Below are positions 21,908 through 32,751 of a DNA stretch of 64,000 bases, piece after piece. A model generated the notes under the pieces. It was not told the DNA's origin, did no database searches, and saw only the letters and a program-made list of their open reading frames with translations. The DNA is from Cheiracanthium punctorium (Eukaryota > Arthropoda > Arachnida > Araneae > Cheiracanthiidae): assembly GCA_038373885.1 (NCBI GenBank), contig JAWZYV010012281.1, positions 112,346-176,345 of the forward strand. The letters are read 5' to 3'. Each line of letters begins with the position of its first letter. Within the stretch, counting starts at the first letter, position 1. The position numbers and the translations under genes were made by a program.

Positions 21908-24299
21908 AAGCTTTCAAACCTGGTTAAATAAGCTATCTTTAAAGAACTAATTTTTCATTTTTTAATTTCAATTGGACGTGTAATCAAAAAATAAATAAAA
22001 AAATCAATAAAAATAAAATGAAATAAAAAATCCTGAATGTTCAATTTTCGGCGATTTTTTTTCTTATATGCACAAATTAGAACAACCATACTGTAAGATA
22101 ATATAGGTAATTTTTTGTCTTCAATTCAAGAAAGCGTTGTCTGAAAGTGTTAATTGAATCGGACAATTCATGCGTCAGATTTGTCATAATTTTCCAAATG
22201 CAGTCATATAGAGGTTTTTTTTTATACCTCTAGTGTCAGTGTTGATAATATAATAAATTTTAATACTAGGCCTAAACTGGAGACTTTTAATTTATATCTC
22301 AACTTTCATTTTACAGCTTTCAAGCTTTTCCTTCAGTTTAAACACGTAATATGTGTTTGGATTTAATATAGTTTTCGCTTTTCTACTGAAGATAATTTAG
22401 CCATTTATTTTTCATTTTTTTTAACGTGTGATATTCTGAAATTTACATTCTTATTGTCCCTTTCCTTTTAGCCTTCCTTATTGCACAGCCATATTTTAAA
22501 ACTCTAAATATGTTTAGCGCGTTTAAACTGTAGAAAAAGTCTGAAAGTTGTTAAACGAAATTTTAGAGAAATTTAAAAACATCTCTTTACCTATGTCATA
22601 TTACATAATGTGATTTTTATGCATTTAATGCTGCAAATTTTTTTTGTTGTGTTCATTTTCTCTGAGGAAAGCCTTTATTTTAAATTATTAGAGAACTTTT
22701 CTGAATATTTCAGATATCACGTCTTTCTAAAATGCATTTTAAAATTGCAGCTTCATGTCTATTTTCAGTAAATTAGATGTAAACTTCATTAAAGACGATA
22801 TTATTTCTTTCTTACACAAAGCATTTTCAAGATAACGAATAATTTCTATAGATTAATCAGTTACGCGCACGCCCTTTGACCGTGGTTTCCTAACGCAGAA
22901 AAGATTTGCAAGATTTTCAAATGAAACAACTTTAAGAGGCACATTATCTAATGTAATGTCCAATACATTAGCAGGTTAAAAAAATAAAAAATATATATCA
23001 TCTTTACACTTATAATATTATCAATGTTCTTTTCAGGTCGACTCAATTAATTGAATCGATCGCAAAGATATAATTATTGCATGTTGTCCAATAGATTAAG
23101 ATGCTTTCAAATATCTTGTTTACGGGAAATTGATCTAATAGCGTGTCACAGCAATGCTTAACGTAACAGGAAAGTTAATTATTTCTTCTTACGTGGAAAA
23201 AATGTATTTGTGTTTGTATAGTTAAAAAATGTAACCTCAAACTTTACAATGCGTATTAGCTTAGAAAAGATTATTTAACTAGAGAACAAATATTCGCGGG
23301 AAGACACATAGGGCATTTTGATTTTTATTGTGGTAACCTGGGCTACTGAGACAAAAGCCAATAAAGAAATATTGATATCCAGACCATCTCACTTAAAGTT
23401 GTGAAAGCTGGATTCTGTCAGAATAATTGTAATTTTGAGACTCTGTAAAAAAGATTCTATTAACGCATTAGAGTACAAAGTTTGCCATTTCTTTCAGTGA
23501 AACTAAGATCAATTGACTTTCATCTAAATTGAGTTCAAGAAAGACAATGTAAAGTGTGACATTTAATGAAAGCATGTCTGCTAAATATTACCAAAATTAA
23601 AATGCAATATTTTTTTAACTTCAGCTTATCATTTCCCAGAAACTGTGCAAGCGTAATATTAATCCTACTCTTTGAAAATATTACACATTCATAACGTAAT
23701 TACTTAACAAGAACACAAATGAACTGTGCTTGAAACGTGAAAAGAAAAATTAGCATTTTTCTTCAAAAACAAAAAAGCGGATACTTAGAGCCAGAGTTGC
23801 TGTCTGGTTCAATACATGCCAACCATTTTTCCGTGTGTGTTTAAAACAACATATTTTGTCGACATATTTTTAAAACCATTATCAGACGAAAATTTTAGCA
23901 TGAAATTTTGCTATATTCTAATCCAGAAATTACTGTTTATAAAAAAGTGATTAGTTATATTCTGAAGTAGTTGGAAAATTTTCTTGGAAACATTGGTTAT
24001 TTTGTAATTCTTTTTTTTCGGGGATAAAAAAAAGAATTTTTTTAAATAATATCTATAATTATTAAAGATCCATTTTTTTCTTTGTTGTATATTTATTTTT
24101 CACTTCCAGATAACATTTTTTAAATAAATATAAATTTTTTACAATCAGTCGAGGAAAAGTTCAGATCAAGTAATCTACATTGCTGACACTCTTGATCCTT
24201 AGCTGTGGGGGACTTGATTATTGAGACACGTATGCACCCAAATCTTAGAGATCCAATTTGTCGTTCTCTAATATGTAAAAGATCAAAATGCAACAAACA
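21908..24299. other. 2.4 kb AT-rich interval, nothing recognised
   Basis: No frame above 60 codons, no inverted repeat and no RNA gene was seen. Base composition is strongly AT. Confidence 0.5.
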
Positions 24300-25014
24300 A
24301 AGTCTACAATTATGTAAATGCTATAAATATTAGAATATATGTTAAGTTAAAGATAAATCTTAAAATACCTTTCTAATAAAAAATAATTCATCATGATCTA
24401 TTTCTACATCATATTTTATAGTTAGTGATAGTTAAAAATTGACATTTGTTTTAAAATTAATTTTCCTATAACAAATCATTAAAATGCCGTGTCCCGCAGT
24501 GGACTGGGCGCTAAACTCCGTTCCCATAAGAACACGGCAAGTGAAGCAGCATCTGGCTTGGCCAGTGCTTGGGAGGGACTTCCCCCTCTCGGCCCGTCCG
24601 CTGTGGAACCGTGTACGCTAATGGGAGCTGGTGCACGTAAAATCCGTCGTGGCTCCAAAGTCCTCCAAGTTGTTAAACGATACCTCTGGGGGTGCCGATT
24701 TCAGGGGGTTGGTTCCTCCTCTGGAATGGGTTCAAAATTACGGGACCCCGAGCTAAGACGGACTTCCTCTCACTGGGGCTCATTGAAATGGAAGCCCCTC
24801 CTTCGGCCCATCGCCTGCCTATATAGGGGGACCTGTCACCGCAACGCGGTTGCCAGGGGGCATTAGCAACAACAACAACAACAAAATGCCGTATGTGAAA
24901 GAACATTCACCACAAATTTAAAATAGTTTTAGTTTAGGAAAATAAAACTGTGCTGAGTCTACTCCAGGAAAATTTGCGATGATGTCAAAGCAACCATTCT
25001 TAGCTTTTCTACAC
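24300..25014. mobile_element. Decayed M7 MITE interrupted by a SINE
   Basis: Core M7 words are present in order ('atgctataaatatta', 'aaaatacctttc', 'atcattaaaatg', then 'attcaccacaaattt', 'tgatgtcaaag' and a 'cttagcttttcta' end). The left terminus is lost. A 392-bp SINE splits it at 24491-24882, and the right end abuts the LTR that starts at 25015. Confidence 0.7.
24491..24882 (+). mobile_element. SINE2, 392 bp, with (AAC)n tail
   Basis: A GC-rich block beginning GTCCCGCAGTGGACTGGGCG and ending TTAGCAACAACAACAACAAC is flanked by the perfect 10-bp duplication AAAATGCCGT (24481-24490 and 24883-24892). The duplication plus a simple-sequence tail indicates retroposition. A 125-codon frame through it is not thought to be a gene. 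The interrupted host is a decayed M7 element. Confidence 0.8.
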
Positions 25015-25373
25015 TGTTACGGAATTTCGTGTGTTTTGCTTTTCGGAGGTGAAAATTAATCTACCTGTTCGTAAAATTGGTATTCTACGCATCAAATAAT
25101 TAAATGTTGCATCAAAATCGGTACTTTAGAACTGCGATGTCTGTACCGATTTCCAAACCTCGAGTTCTGTTTTTCCCTCATTGCTTAACATAGGATTTTC
25201 TCCATATTTCGAGAATTTTTTTTTCTCTAATGGCCGGCCGCTGCCTTGAAGGTTTTGGCAACAACAGGCCGGAATTGTTGGTCTTTTTATTACAGGGGGC
25301 ACCTAGTAGATGGACCAACGTCGCCCCCTATGAAGGGACGGCCATGACAACCACGCTCAGTCAGGGATAGAAC

Positions 25374-25816
25374 CACTGCCACCTAGATACAGAAAGCCTG
25401 AGCGCTGAAGCTTTGACATCATCTTTAGGCCTTCGAGTAATGACGTCACTACACTTTCATTCTCATAAAGTAAAACTATTTCAGATTTCTGGTGAATGCT
25501 ACAAATATTAAAAAGTATCTTAGGTGAAAGATAAAAAATTAAAATACGTTCGTGACACAAAACAATTCATTGTGATTTACTCCCTTATTACATTATATAA
25601 TTAATTACAGTTAAAAACTGCTCTTTTTAGTAATATTAATTTTTGTATGTCAATTCATTAAAATGTTGTTATGAGAGAGTAAATTCACCAGAAATTTCGA
25701 ATAGTTTTACTTTATGAAATTTAATCTGTGATGACGTCACCTTTAGAAGGCCAATTAATGACGTAGAGGATTGGTGACGTAGCAGTGGTTAGGCTTTCTA
25801 TGTCTAGGAGGCAGTG
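25374..25816. mobile_element. M7 MITE copy (CACTGCC subfamily), 443 bp
   Basis: Ends are CACTGCCACCTAGATACAGA and the complement of CACTGCCTCCTAGACATAG. It is inserted in a SINE1 copy. The flanks atagaac and tttgaac agree at only 5 of 7 positions, and about 15 bp of the SINE seem lost at the junction. Confidence 0.85.
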
Positions 25817-25860
25817 TTTGAACCCGAAAACGGACTACGGTGATTTACCCACCATACAAC

Positions 25861-26290
25861 CAACACCTCCTAGATAAAGAAAGCCTAACAACTCTTACGT
25901 CACCAAGCGTTGACGTCATTGTTAGGCCTACATCTAAAAGTTTTAAATTCACAAAATAAAACTGTAAAAAGTTTCTGGTGAATTTACTCATGAATAACAA
26001 TATTTTAATAATTTGAGATAAAAATATAATTTTATGACAAATGGCAGTTTTTAACCACGACTAATTAGATAATATAATAAGGAAATAGATCAAAATGAAT
26101 AATTTTGTATGAGAAAGGTACTTTAATTTTAATTTTTTATTTAAGATATTTTCTAATATTTGTAGCATTCACCAGAAATTTTAAATAGTTTTACTTTCTG
26201 AAAGTAAATCTGTGATGACGTCATCACTTGAAGGCCTAATGATGACGTCAAAGTTTCCGTTGTTAGGCTTTCTATATGTAGGAGGTGTTG
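25861..26290. mobile_element. M7 MITE copy (CAACACC subfamily), 430 bp
   Basis: Ends are CAACACCTCCTAGATAAAGA and the complement of CAACACCTCCTACATATAGA. The perfect 7-bp duplication ATACAAC is at 25854-25860 and 26291-26297, within the same SINE1 copy. TGACGTCA palindromes lie at 25911-25918, 26216-26223 and 26243-26250. Confidence 0.93.
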
Positions 26291-26781
26291 ATACAACTCG
26301 GCCGGCATTCCGAGAAATATTGCTGCTAGAGCTTAAGTAACTTAGTTGGGGACCTATTTTTGGTGCCAAAGCGATGTTTCTCTAAAAGTCGCCAAGCTAG
26401 GCGGCATTCGGCCGCCTGGCCGAATTGGACATTCGGCATAATTTCACCAATGGGGAATATAATGTTCGTTTCCCTGCATTAGTATTACGCAGTATCCCAG
26501 TATTATTCAATTGCATTTCCATGACGTGATCAAAATTCGTGCTTTATCGGGATTCTTCGGGAAATGGCTCTCTTTGGAAATTTTGCCTAACTTCTGCGAC
26601 ACCTGTAAATAGCAGGAAGGATAGACCGAACAGTAAGTTGTCATCGAACGCGCGCTGCGTTTGCCGCACTACGCTGGGAATCGTCTAAATGTGTGGTGTC
26701 CAGCCTGACAAATGTACTGTTTACACGAACTTTCGACACACACTGGACTTTTAAACGACGAACCAGAGATTTCTGCAAAAA

Positions 26782-26799
26782 TGGTGTCAGGCGTGGGGA
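26782..26799 (+). promoter_or_regulatory. Primer-binding site, tRNA-Leu type
   Basis: TGGTGTCAGGCGTGGGGA lies 4 bp after the LTR end. From general knowledge it closely resembles the complement of an animal tRNA-Leu 3' end, the primer for minus-strand synthesis in many gypsy-like elements. It overlaps the first codons of the gag-like frame. Confidence 0.6.
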
Positions 26800-29413
26800 G
26801 TCTAAAGAAATACTTTAATTTCCCAGAGCATGGTGTGGGAGAGAAAATTGAGGAGCTGAAGACACGGTTAGAAATCATGAAAACGAGACAAAATGACCCA
26901 GCAAATACACTACTGCCCGCAAAATGACGGCCGGGCACCCGTCGTGCTGGCAAAGTGCTGTATACCGGGAGCACGGTAGATTGCCATCGTCTGGAAGTCA
27001 CCGGAGTACCAGTGTCTGAAAAGTGCATATGCACCAGTACATAAATAGTAACGGTGAAGTGCCATGTGTCTATGACATGCATAAAAAAGTTAACGGCGTG
27101 GTACTGCTTAAAATGTACCAGACCAGCACTATTTGGCAGTAATGGGTCTGTATATATTTCGTAGTGTTGGCATAAAATTTCGTTATTTTAATTAAATAAT
27201 ATTGTTTCACATTCATATGGTGTAGAAGTGTTAGGGGATATAAGTTCCGGGCACCCGGGCACCCAAAGGCAGGGGGTCACTGCAAAGATTTTTTTGAGGG
27301 GGGGGGGTAAGGGGAGAAGTTCATATTGTGTCTTCAAATATTTTAGTACTAAAAACTAAAATAATACAAACGAGTTCAGTATGCAATAAAAATGTTTACT
27401 ACACCGACAGTGGAACCTCCACTCTGTATATGACAGTATATAATCCCCACTATGTACAGAATTATGAATTTTAATCTTAAAAATTTTATAATTTATATTA
27501 ACCCTCTAGTCACCGAATTATGAAAAATCAGAGAAAAAAAAATCTGTCTAGCTTTTAATGCATCTGAAATACTATTATAAATCAAGCAAAAATATTTTCT
27601 TTTCTAATGTCGATTAATATTAGATTTTTCTCATAATAATTTCTGCATTTTCGAAGCATTTTCTGATGCTAAAATTAATTTAAAAGGATGCACATATTAG
27701 GTAAAGGTTAAGAAATAAGAAAAAAACTATACTTACCTTAAAAAGAAAAACAAAATGATAAAAAAGCAGCGTAAATATTTTCTTAATTTTTGTCCTGAAA
27801 CAATGAAGCGAAAACTGTAAAAAAATGATCTAAATTGACTAGTACTGCAATCTAGGCACGATTTATGCATCTAGTTAAAAGCATCATATACTTTCTTCAT
27901 GAATTAATGATATTGATATCACTGAAAGAAAAAAATACTAAATTCAATTGTTTTCTCTCTAAATAATGCTATTTGAAGTAGGAGCCTCATAGGAGGTTCA
28001 GGGTAACGAGAGGGTTAATTTTTTACAATTTTGCTAAACTTTTCCTGAAAAACATATTTGGAGACTTTTTTCTACGTTAAGTCCCTTTATAAATCTATCG
28101 AATTAGGGTGCAGAAGTATGTTAGAGAGTATTACACGAAGACCAGTCAGGGTTTAATTTGCACGAGAGCTCAGCTACTGAAGTCTTTTTTTTTCAGCGAA
28201 TTTTAGATTAAATTAAAATTTTTAACAGATTACATAATTGCTTCTATTGATATTTTTTATTATATTATATATAGCAGTGATAAAACAAAAGGTTACTTAA
28301 TTTTTAAATATGAATTAGGTAATTAATGGTCAAATTTACAATAAAACAAATTAGAACTCCTGCAGTTATTTTGTTAGAAATTCAGCAATGAACCAGTATT
28401 TACATGTTCTTTCTTTCTATCTGTTTCGATTACTCTCGAATCAAATGCTTCATTTCCGCACCCTTTTACGGGTCTCAAGTATGATACTATACAAGCAAGA
28501 GGTCAATATATCTGCCGAGGGTCAACTTACTTCTCACGGCTGAGAGTAAGCAAGAATGGAACTGTTATCGTGGATTTGGCTATATTTATTCAGATTATTT
28601 ATACGAAGTACAAATGAATCTTTTATGCATTTGAAGAAAGAAAATAAAAACTTGCTTGTCTATTTTAATCTGAAATGTGCAAGATAGCCTATACATATAT
28701 ATATATAATGCACAATTTTTTTTCTAAAACGCGAAGTTAATATTAGTGTGTGTGTAGGGGGGGGTCGGGTCTTCAGTTAGCTTTGAAAATTAGCGAGTTT
28801 CATTAATACGGAAGTGGCGAGTTTTCGTGTCCTTTAAGTATAGTAACCCGTTCTTTTGATGTTAGTTTTCATTTCGTTTCACAAATCTTGAAATGTTCAG
28901 CGGGAATTCAGTTACATGTGATGAAATACGGATGAAAAACGCATTTTAGGATACAAAGATTTTCCGGTCGTTGTTATAGACTTTCGAGAAGGTTATTGCT
29001 ATCGACTAGTGAGATTTCGCTGTTAGGAGCAATAATAATTATAATAACATTTCCTTCTGCAGTGATATCTGGCTGGTTATGGATACAGAAAGCGGAGTAT
29101 ACAGTTTTTAAACAGTCGGGAAAGAATTACAGGTAAATTTTTACTTTTACTGCTTTTAATGTACACACGGTGCCCACCAGCGACTTTTGCAAGCAATTTA
29201 AAGACTAGACTACTTTTTGAACAAAAACACGTCATTTTCACACTACTTTAGGGTTTTGGCTACTTGCACCTTACTCCAGGCGACTAATTTGAAAATCTGG
29301 TGTTCGTTTTTGTCAAGTTCCTTTTTTTAAAAGTTGCTATTGAGCTTTCAGAAAACATTCTAATCTGTTTTTTTAATCGTGCTATAAAAATAAATGTATT
29401 ATACGTTCTGTTT

Positions 29414-29456
<43 letters not shown>
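29414..29456. repeat. (AT)n microsatellite
   Basis: Alternating A and T with one C interruption. Confidence 0.9.
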
Positions 29457-29459
<3 letters not shown>

Positions 29460-29747
29460 GTTTTTAAATTTATCATTTTATTCAATCCTTCTTAAATGAA
29501 GCTAAATTAAGCATGCTTATTTCTTAACTACAAAATCATTCAAAAATGTTACTATTTTAGGAACTACAATTGAGAAAATGGGTAGTATACAACAGATATA
29601 GATACAGAAAATTTCTTTTCAAAATAGCTAACATTTAAAAAATAATTTGATCTAAGCAAAATGTAAAGTAAAATGTTACCCTAAATTTATGTTTGTAACC
29701 ATAGTACAATTTTATTTATTATTACTTCCTGTAAGATTTTGATTAGT

Positions 29748-29782
<35 letters not shown>
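29748..29782. repeat. (AC)n(AT)n microsatellite
   Basis: ACACAC run passing directly into TATATA. Confidence 0.9.
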
Positions 29783-29783
<1 letters not shown>

Positions 29784-31189
29784 CAACCATAAAGTATTAT
29801 AACTCATTTATAAAATCTCTAACTCTAAAATATTGAAATTAGACTGTTTATAAACGATTTTATGTGGTTCTGAAATGTGTTACCGCCTCTCTCATAAAAA
29901 AATCTTTTGCGACTGCAAATTTGTAAGAAAATTTTTATGAAAACTCCACACAATTCACTAATAATAGGCGCACATAATTTGCAAACGATTGACAACGGAT
30001 TTTGCTGTTTTTTTATCTTTAATTTATGTTCTTTTTTATCTTTCAAAACGTTACCCTTAAGGAATGGTTCTTTTTTTTTCGGGGTGGGGGTGGAGGTTGA
30101 TGAATAAGCCCTCTACCCGAATCTGCCACTGGCTCTTATTTTAATTATGGCAGCATTACTGTAAATAGGCACTCATCCGGTACCGTGCCATTATATTGTA
30201 GTCACTGTTAAGATACATGGCCAGTGCCTTTATTTTTAATAATAGCCGGCACCCGGCCGTTTCATTTTGTGCATTATAAACTTAATGGACCAGTGCCTTT
30301 ATTGTGAGTAACGGCCGGCACATGCAGTATGCCAACAGAGTGCCGTTGCCTTCCCGGGCTTCTGGCAAGGTAAATCTCGGGCGACCACTTTTGGTACGAT
30401 TCAGTTACTTTATGCACGGCCGGGCCGGTGCTGGACGTAAAGGCAGAAAGGCACTGGCAAGGTACTCCGCTAGCAGGTATGTGTTTGCTGGGGAGATGAA
30501 AGCCGAGATGAAGTACGTGAGGGAAAAGACAAAAGCCACACAAAAATAAATGAAAGCCGCATAAGAGGAGATGAAAGATGATTTGGAGAAGAAAACTTGA
30601 AGCCGGACAAGAAGAGATGAATACCAGACTGGAGAAAATAGAGAAAAATCAAGAAAAATTGAAGAACTTAGAGAAATTCAAGAAAATTTAGAAAAAAATT
30701 GAGCAGGGCCAAGAGAAATTGGAGAAAAGAATTTCGCTTCTAGAAGAAACTCAAACGAAATATGATGAAAGAATTGGCCAAAAGATAGAATTTAAAATTC
30801 AGGAATTTTTACTTAAATATGTGAAATTTCCAAAAAAAAAATTCTAGACGTTTCTGGACATTTACAAAACTATTCCATGTTCGCAAGTGCTCGGAAAACG
30901 TCGTATAACGACTAGTATTGCCTTTTTGGTATGCCTGAGTTCCTCCAAAGGCCCTGAATTTTCAACAAAAATCACCAAATGGATCTTAATTGTTACCAAT
31001 TATAGGATTGATGTATTAAGCAGATACATGCTTTTATTTAGTTGCTTTCCAATAAATTTTTACTTTGCATCGTTTTTGGGTGGAGGGTGTATAATTGCTG
31101 CTCCATTTCATCGAAAAATCAACTATCCTGCACTCACCACGAAGAGGCGGCAGCAAATCGAGTGCCGCCCGCTTGACTAAATCAACTTG

Positions 31190-32540
31190 AATCCTAAAAC
31201 TGGACTTGCTCTCAAACCTTGACATCACATGCCGATCTTTTATTCGCGCCCGGATATAGCGGTCGCGAGCTTCTCTTCTGCATACAGCATCGGAGGCGGC
31301 TGTCACGTCCTTAGCACATCATTCGACTGCTTCGTTGTGTCAAGGTAAGTCGAAGAACAACTGGAGTTTTTCTATGCATCTTCAACTTCCGGCGATGACG
31401 TTATTTAGATCTTCCTTGGTAAGCCTATCAGCAGTTGGAGGTGACGTTATCTTCTCTTTCTCCCAAATTACTAAATCGGTGTATTCTTCAGCATTGAAAT
31501 TTATATTTGGTAGTGTAAACTTCCGTAACGCTTTCCTGAACGGTTTACTTTGCATCACCCTTGCTTCCAAGATTCTTTTGGCTGCTTTCTGCCGAACATC
31601 TTGTCGCATGTCTGCCAACATATTGATTAGTATGTTTTCTGGATGGCCCCAGAAGGCATGGCGTTCGAGTCCAACGTGAAGAGACTTAAGATATTCGGGT
31701 AAATAATACATTTCTCTAATCGTCAGCCAAAAGTTCTTTGCAGCATTTTTGCCGTCCCATTGTACTTAAGCTCAAACCACATGGTGGCGTAAACTTTGAC
31801 GCCGAAGTTTGTCAATGTCTTTAGTTCTGGGGATGGACTTTTGGTTAATATGTAGTTTCTCACGATACGGCAAGTAAGAATCGACCATCGAGCGTGGTGT
31901 ATAGGTCCAGGTATTACCTCGGCCAGATGGTATGGAATACAACCACTCGATACAACCTGACAAATTCTGTGAAGATAAGCCTTATCTTTGCTTAGCAAAC
32001 TGATTTCTGGCTCAGATAGTGATGATTCAATATTTAAAAATTCAACATCTTGTTTATTGTGGCAAAAAAGAAGCTGTTTACCTATTTCTTCGAGAAAATC
32101 ATTTGGACCTGATGTCTTCCCGTCATTTTTTTTTTCAAATAGCTGCCTTAACGGCAATGCATTCGAATGTAGCTGGTAAGAAATCCATTGCAGCGGTCGT
32201 TGTATGTACTCTTCTGAAAGACGAATAACGCCGGCATGAACGCTAGTGTTCTTTCTTTCTTCTCGAATGAAATCGATGAGGCTGTTCACCCGCATCGATT
32301 TCCTCAGGAGAAACGTGGGCCATGTAAAGTGAACCAGGCTCTTTGATTACAGAAATGTGCTCCTCTTGTTTTGTCCGCCTATAAAATTTTCCTGTTTCTG
32401 CACTTTTTTCATTCACTATGGTAGATGATGTTAACACAATCCTATTGCCACTCTGCTGGCGTGTTACGCACAGTGCCGAAAAATATTTAAAACATGCTTT
32501 TTTGGTAATTTTTGCTGAATTTTCAGATCTTTTGCAGGAA
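31190..32540 (-). pseudogene. Unnamed transposon protein, decayed
   Basis: Minus-strand frames give, in order: EEHISVIKEPGSLYMAHVSP (near 32370), GVIRLSEEYIQRPLQW, then SYQLHSNALPLRQLFEKK, TSGPNDFLEEIGKQL, HARWSILTCRIVRNYI and KVYATMWFELKYNG (32295-31723). ERHAFWGHPENILINMLAD and RRILEAR-like residues follow (31711-31382), and EARDRYIRARIKDRHVMSRF near the end (31306-31190). I recall similar proteins as repetitive families in arthropod genomes, with the same 'RPLQW..CQLHANELPLR' and 'HARW' blocks, but I cannot give a superfamily name with confidence. Two frame changes (near 32270 and 31715) and a stop near 31380 break it. A segment between MAHVSP and GVIRL looks shortened. No terminal repeats were identified. 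Confidence 0.65.
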
Positions 32541-32751
32541 TTCAGACATAAAAAAATCTGGAGTGACTCCACTCGACTTTCCGAACTCTTACGATTAAGA
32601 TCATTACCAAGCATTCAAATAAGCGATAGCGCACTTTCAAGAGTTTCTCTTCATATACCATAATGTAAAAGAAATCTTTGTCGTAGCCCTGTAGAAACAC
32701 TATACGTCCTATACACATCAAAAACAATATCGGTCTTGGGACAGTTGTTTA

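Larger units (their letters stand above)
25216..26306 (-). mobile_element. SINE1 copy split by two M7 elements
   Basis: The minus-strand SINE1 sequence is in three pieces: about 25216-25373, 25817-25860 and 26298-26306. The last ends in 'tcggccggc', the complement of the SINE start. The flanks ATTTCGAGAA (25206-25215) and ATTCCGAGAA (26307-26316) form a 10-bp duplication with one mismatch. The LTR copy at 38513 reads 'atttcgagaa' once at this place. Confidence 0.8.
25015..26777 (+). mobile_element. 5' LTR of a gypsy-like retrotransposon, with nested insertions
   Basis: It starts TGTTACG and ends TTCTGCA just before a primer-binding site. It aligns in stretches with 38513-39173 and 41277-41940: 'ttgcttaacatagg', 'gggaatataatgtt.gtttccctg' and 'aaacgacgaacc' occur in the same order. 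Removing the SINE insertion (25216-26306, itself holding two M7 elements) leaves about 670 bp, the length of the other two copies. LTRs carry the promoter and polyadenylation signals of such elements. Confidence 0.75.
26936..30474. mobile_element. Large GC-ended insertion in gag, class unknown
   Basis: Both margins (about 26936-27130 and 30120-30474) are GC-rich and share words such as CGGCCGGGCAC and CCAGTGCCTTTATT. On the right, 'ccagtgcctttatt...gccggcac' is repeated in tandem about 70 bp apart (near 30221 and 30290). The 3 kb between them is AT-rich with no frame of note. It may be one decayed DNA transposon with subterminal repeats, or several insertions. It holds AT/AC microsatellites at 29414-29456 and 29748-29782. 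Confidence 0.4.
26781..30850 (+). pseudogene. gag-like coiled-coil frame, split by a 3.5-kb insertion
   Basis: The first part (26781-26925) starts at ATG and contains SLKKYFNFPEHGVGEKIEEL and TRLEIMKTRQND. The second part (about 30475-30850) contains AGEMKAEMKYVREKTKATQK, then LEAGQEEMNTRLEKIEKNQ and KIEQGQEKLEKRISLLEETQ. These are Glu/Lys-rich heptad-like coiled coils of the kind seen at the start of gag proteins in arthropod gypsy-like elements. At least one frameshift (near 30590) and two or three stops break it. No protease or reverse transcriptase follows. The insertion edges are approximate. Confidence 0.6.

Noticed and set aside
24489..24866. A 125-codon plus-strand frame in GC-rich sequence
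   Set aside because: It lies wholly within SINE2, which has a 10-bp duplication and an AAC tail. The composition reflects the SINE, not coding.
32140..32230. Frames on the plus strand opposite the decayed protein at 31190-32540
   Set aside because: They are shadows of the minus-strand protein blocks.
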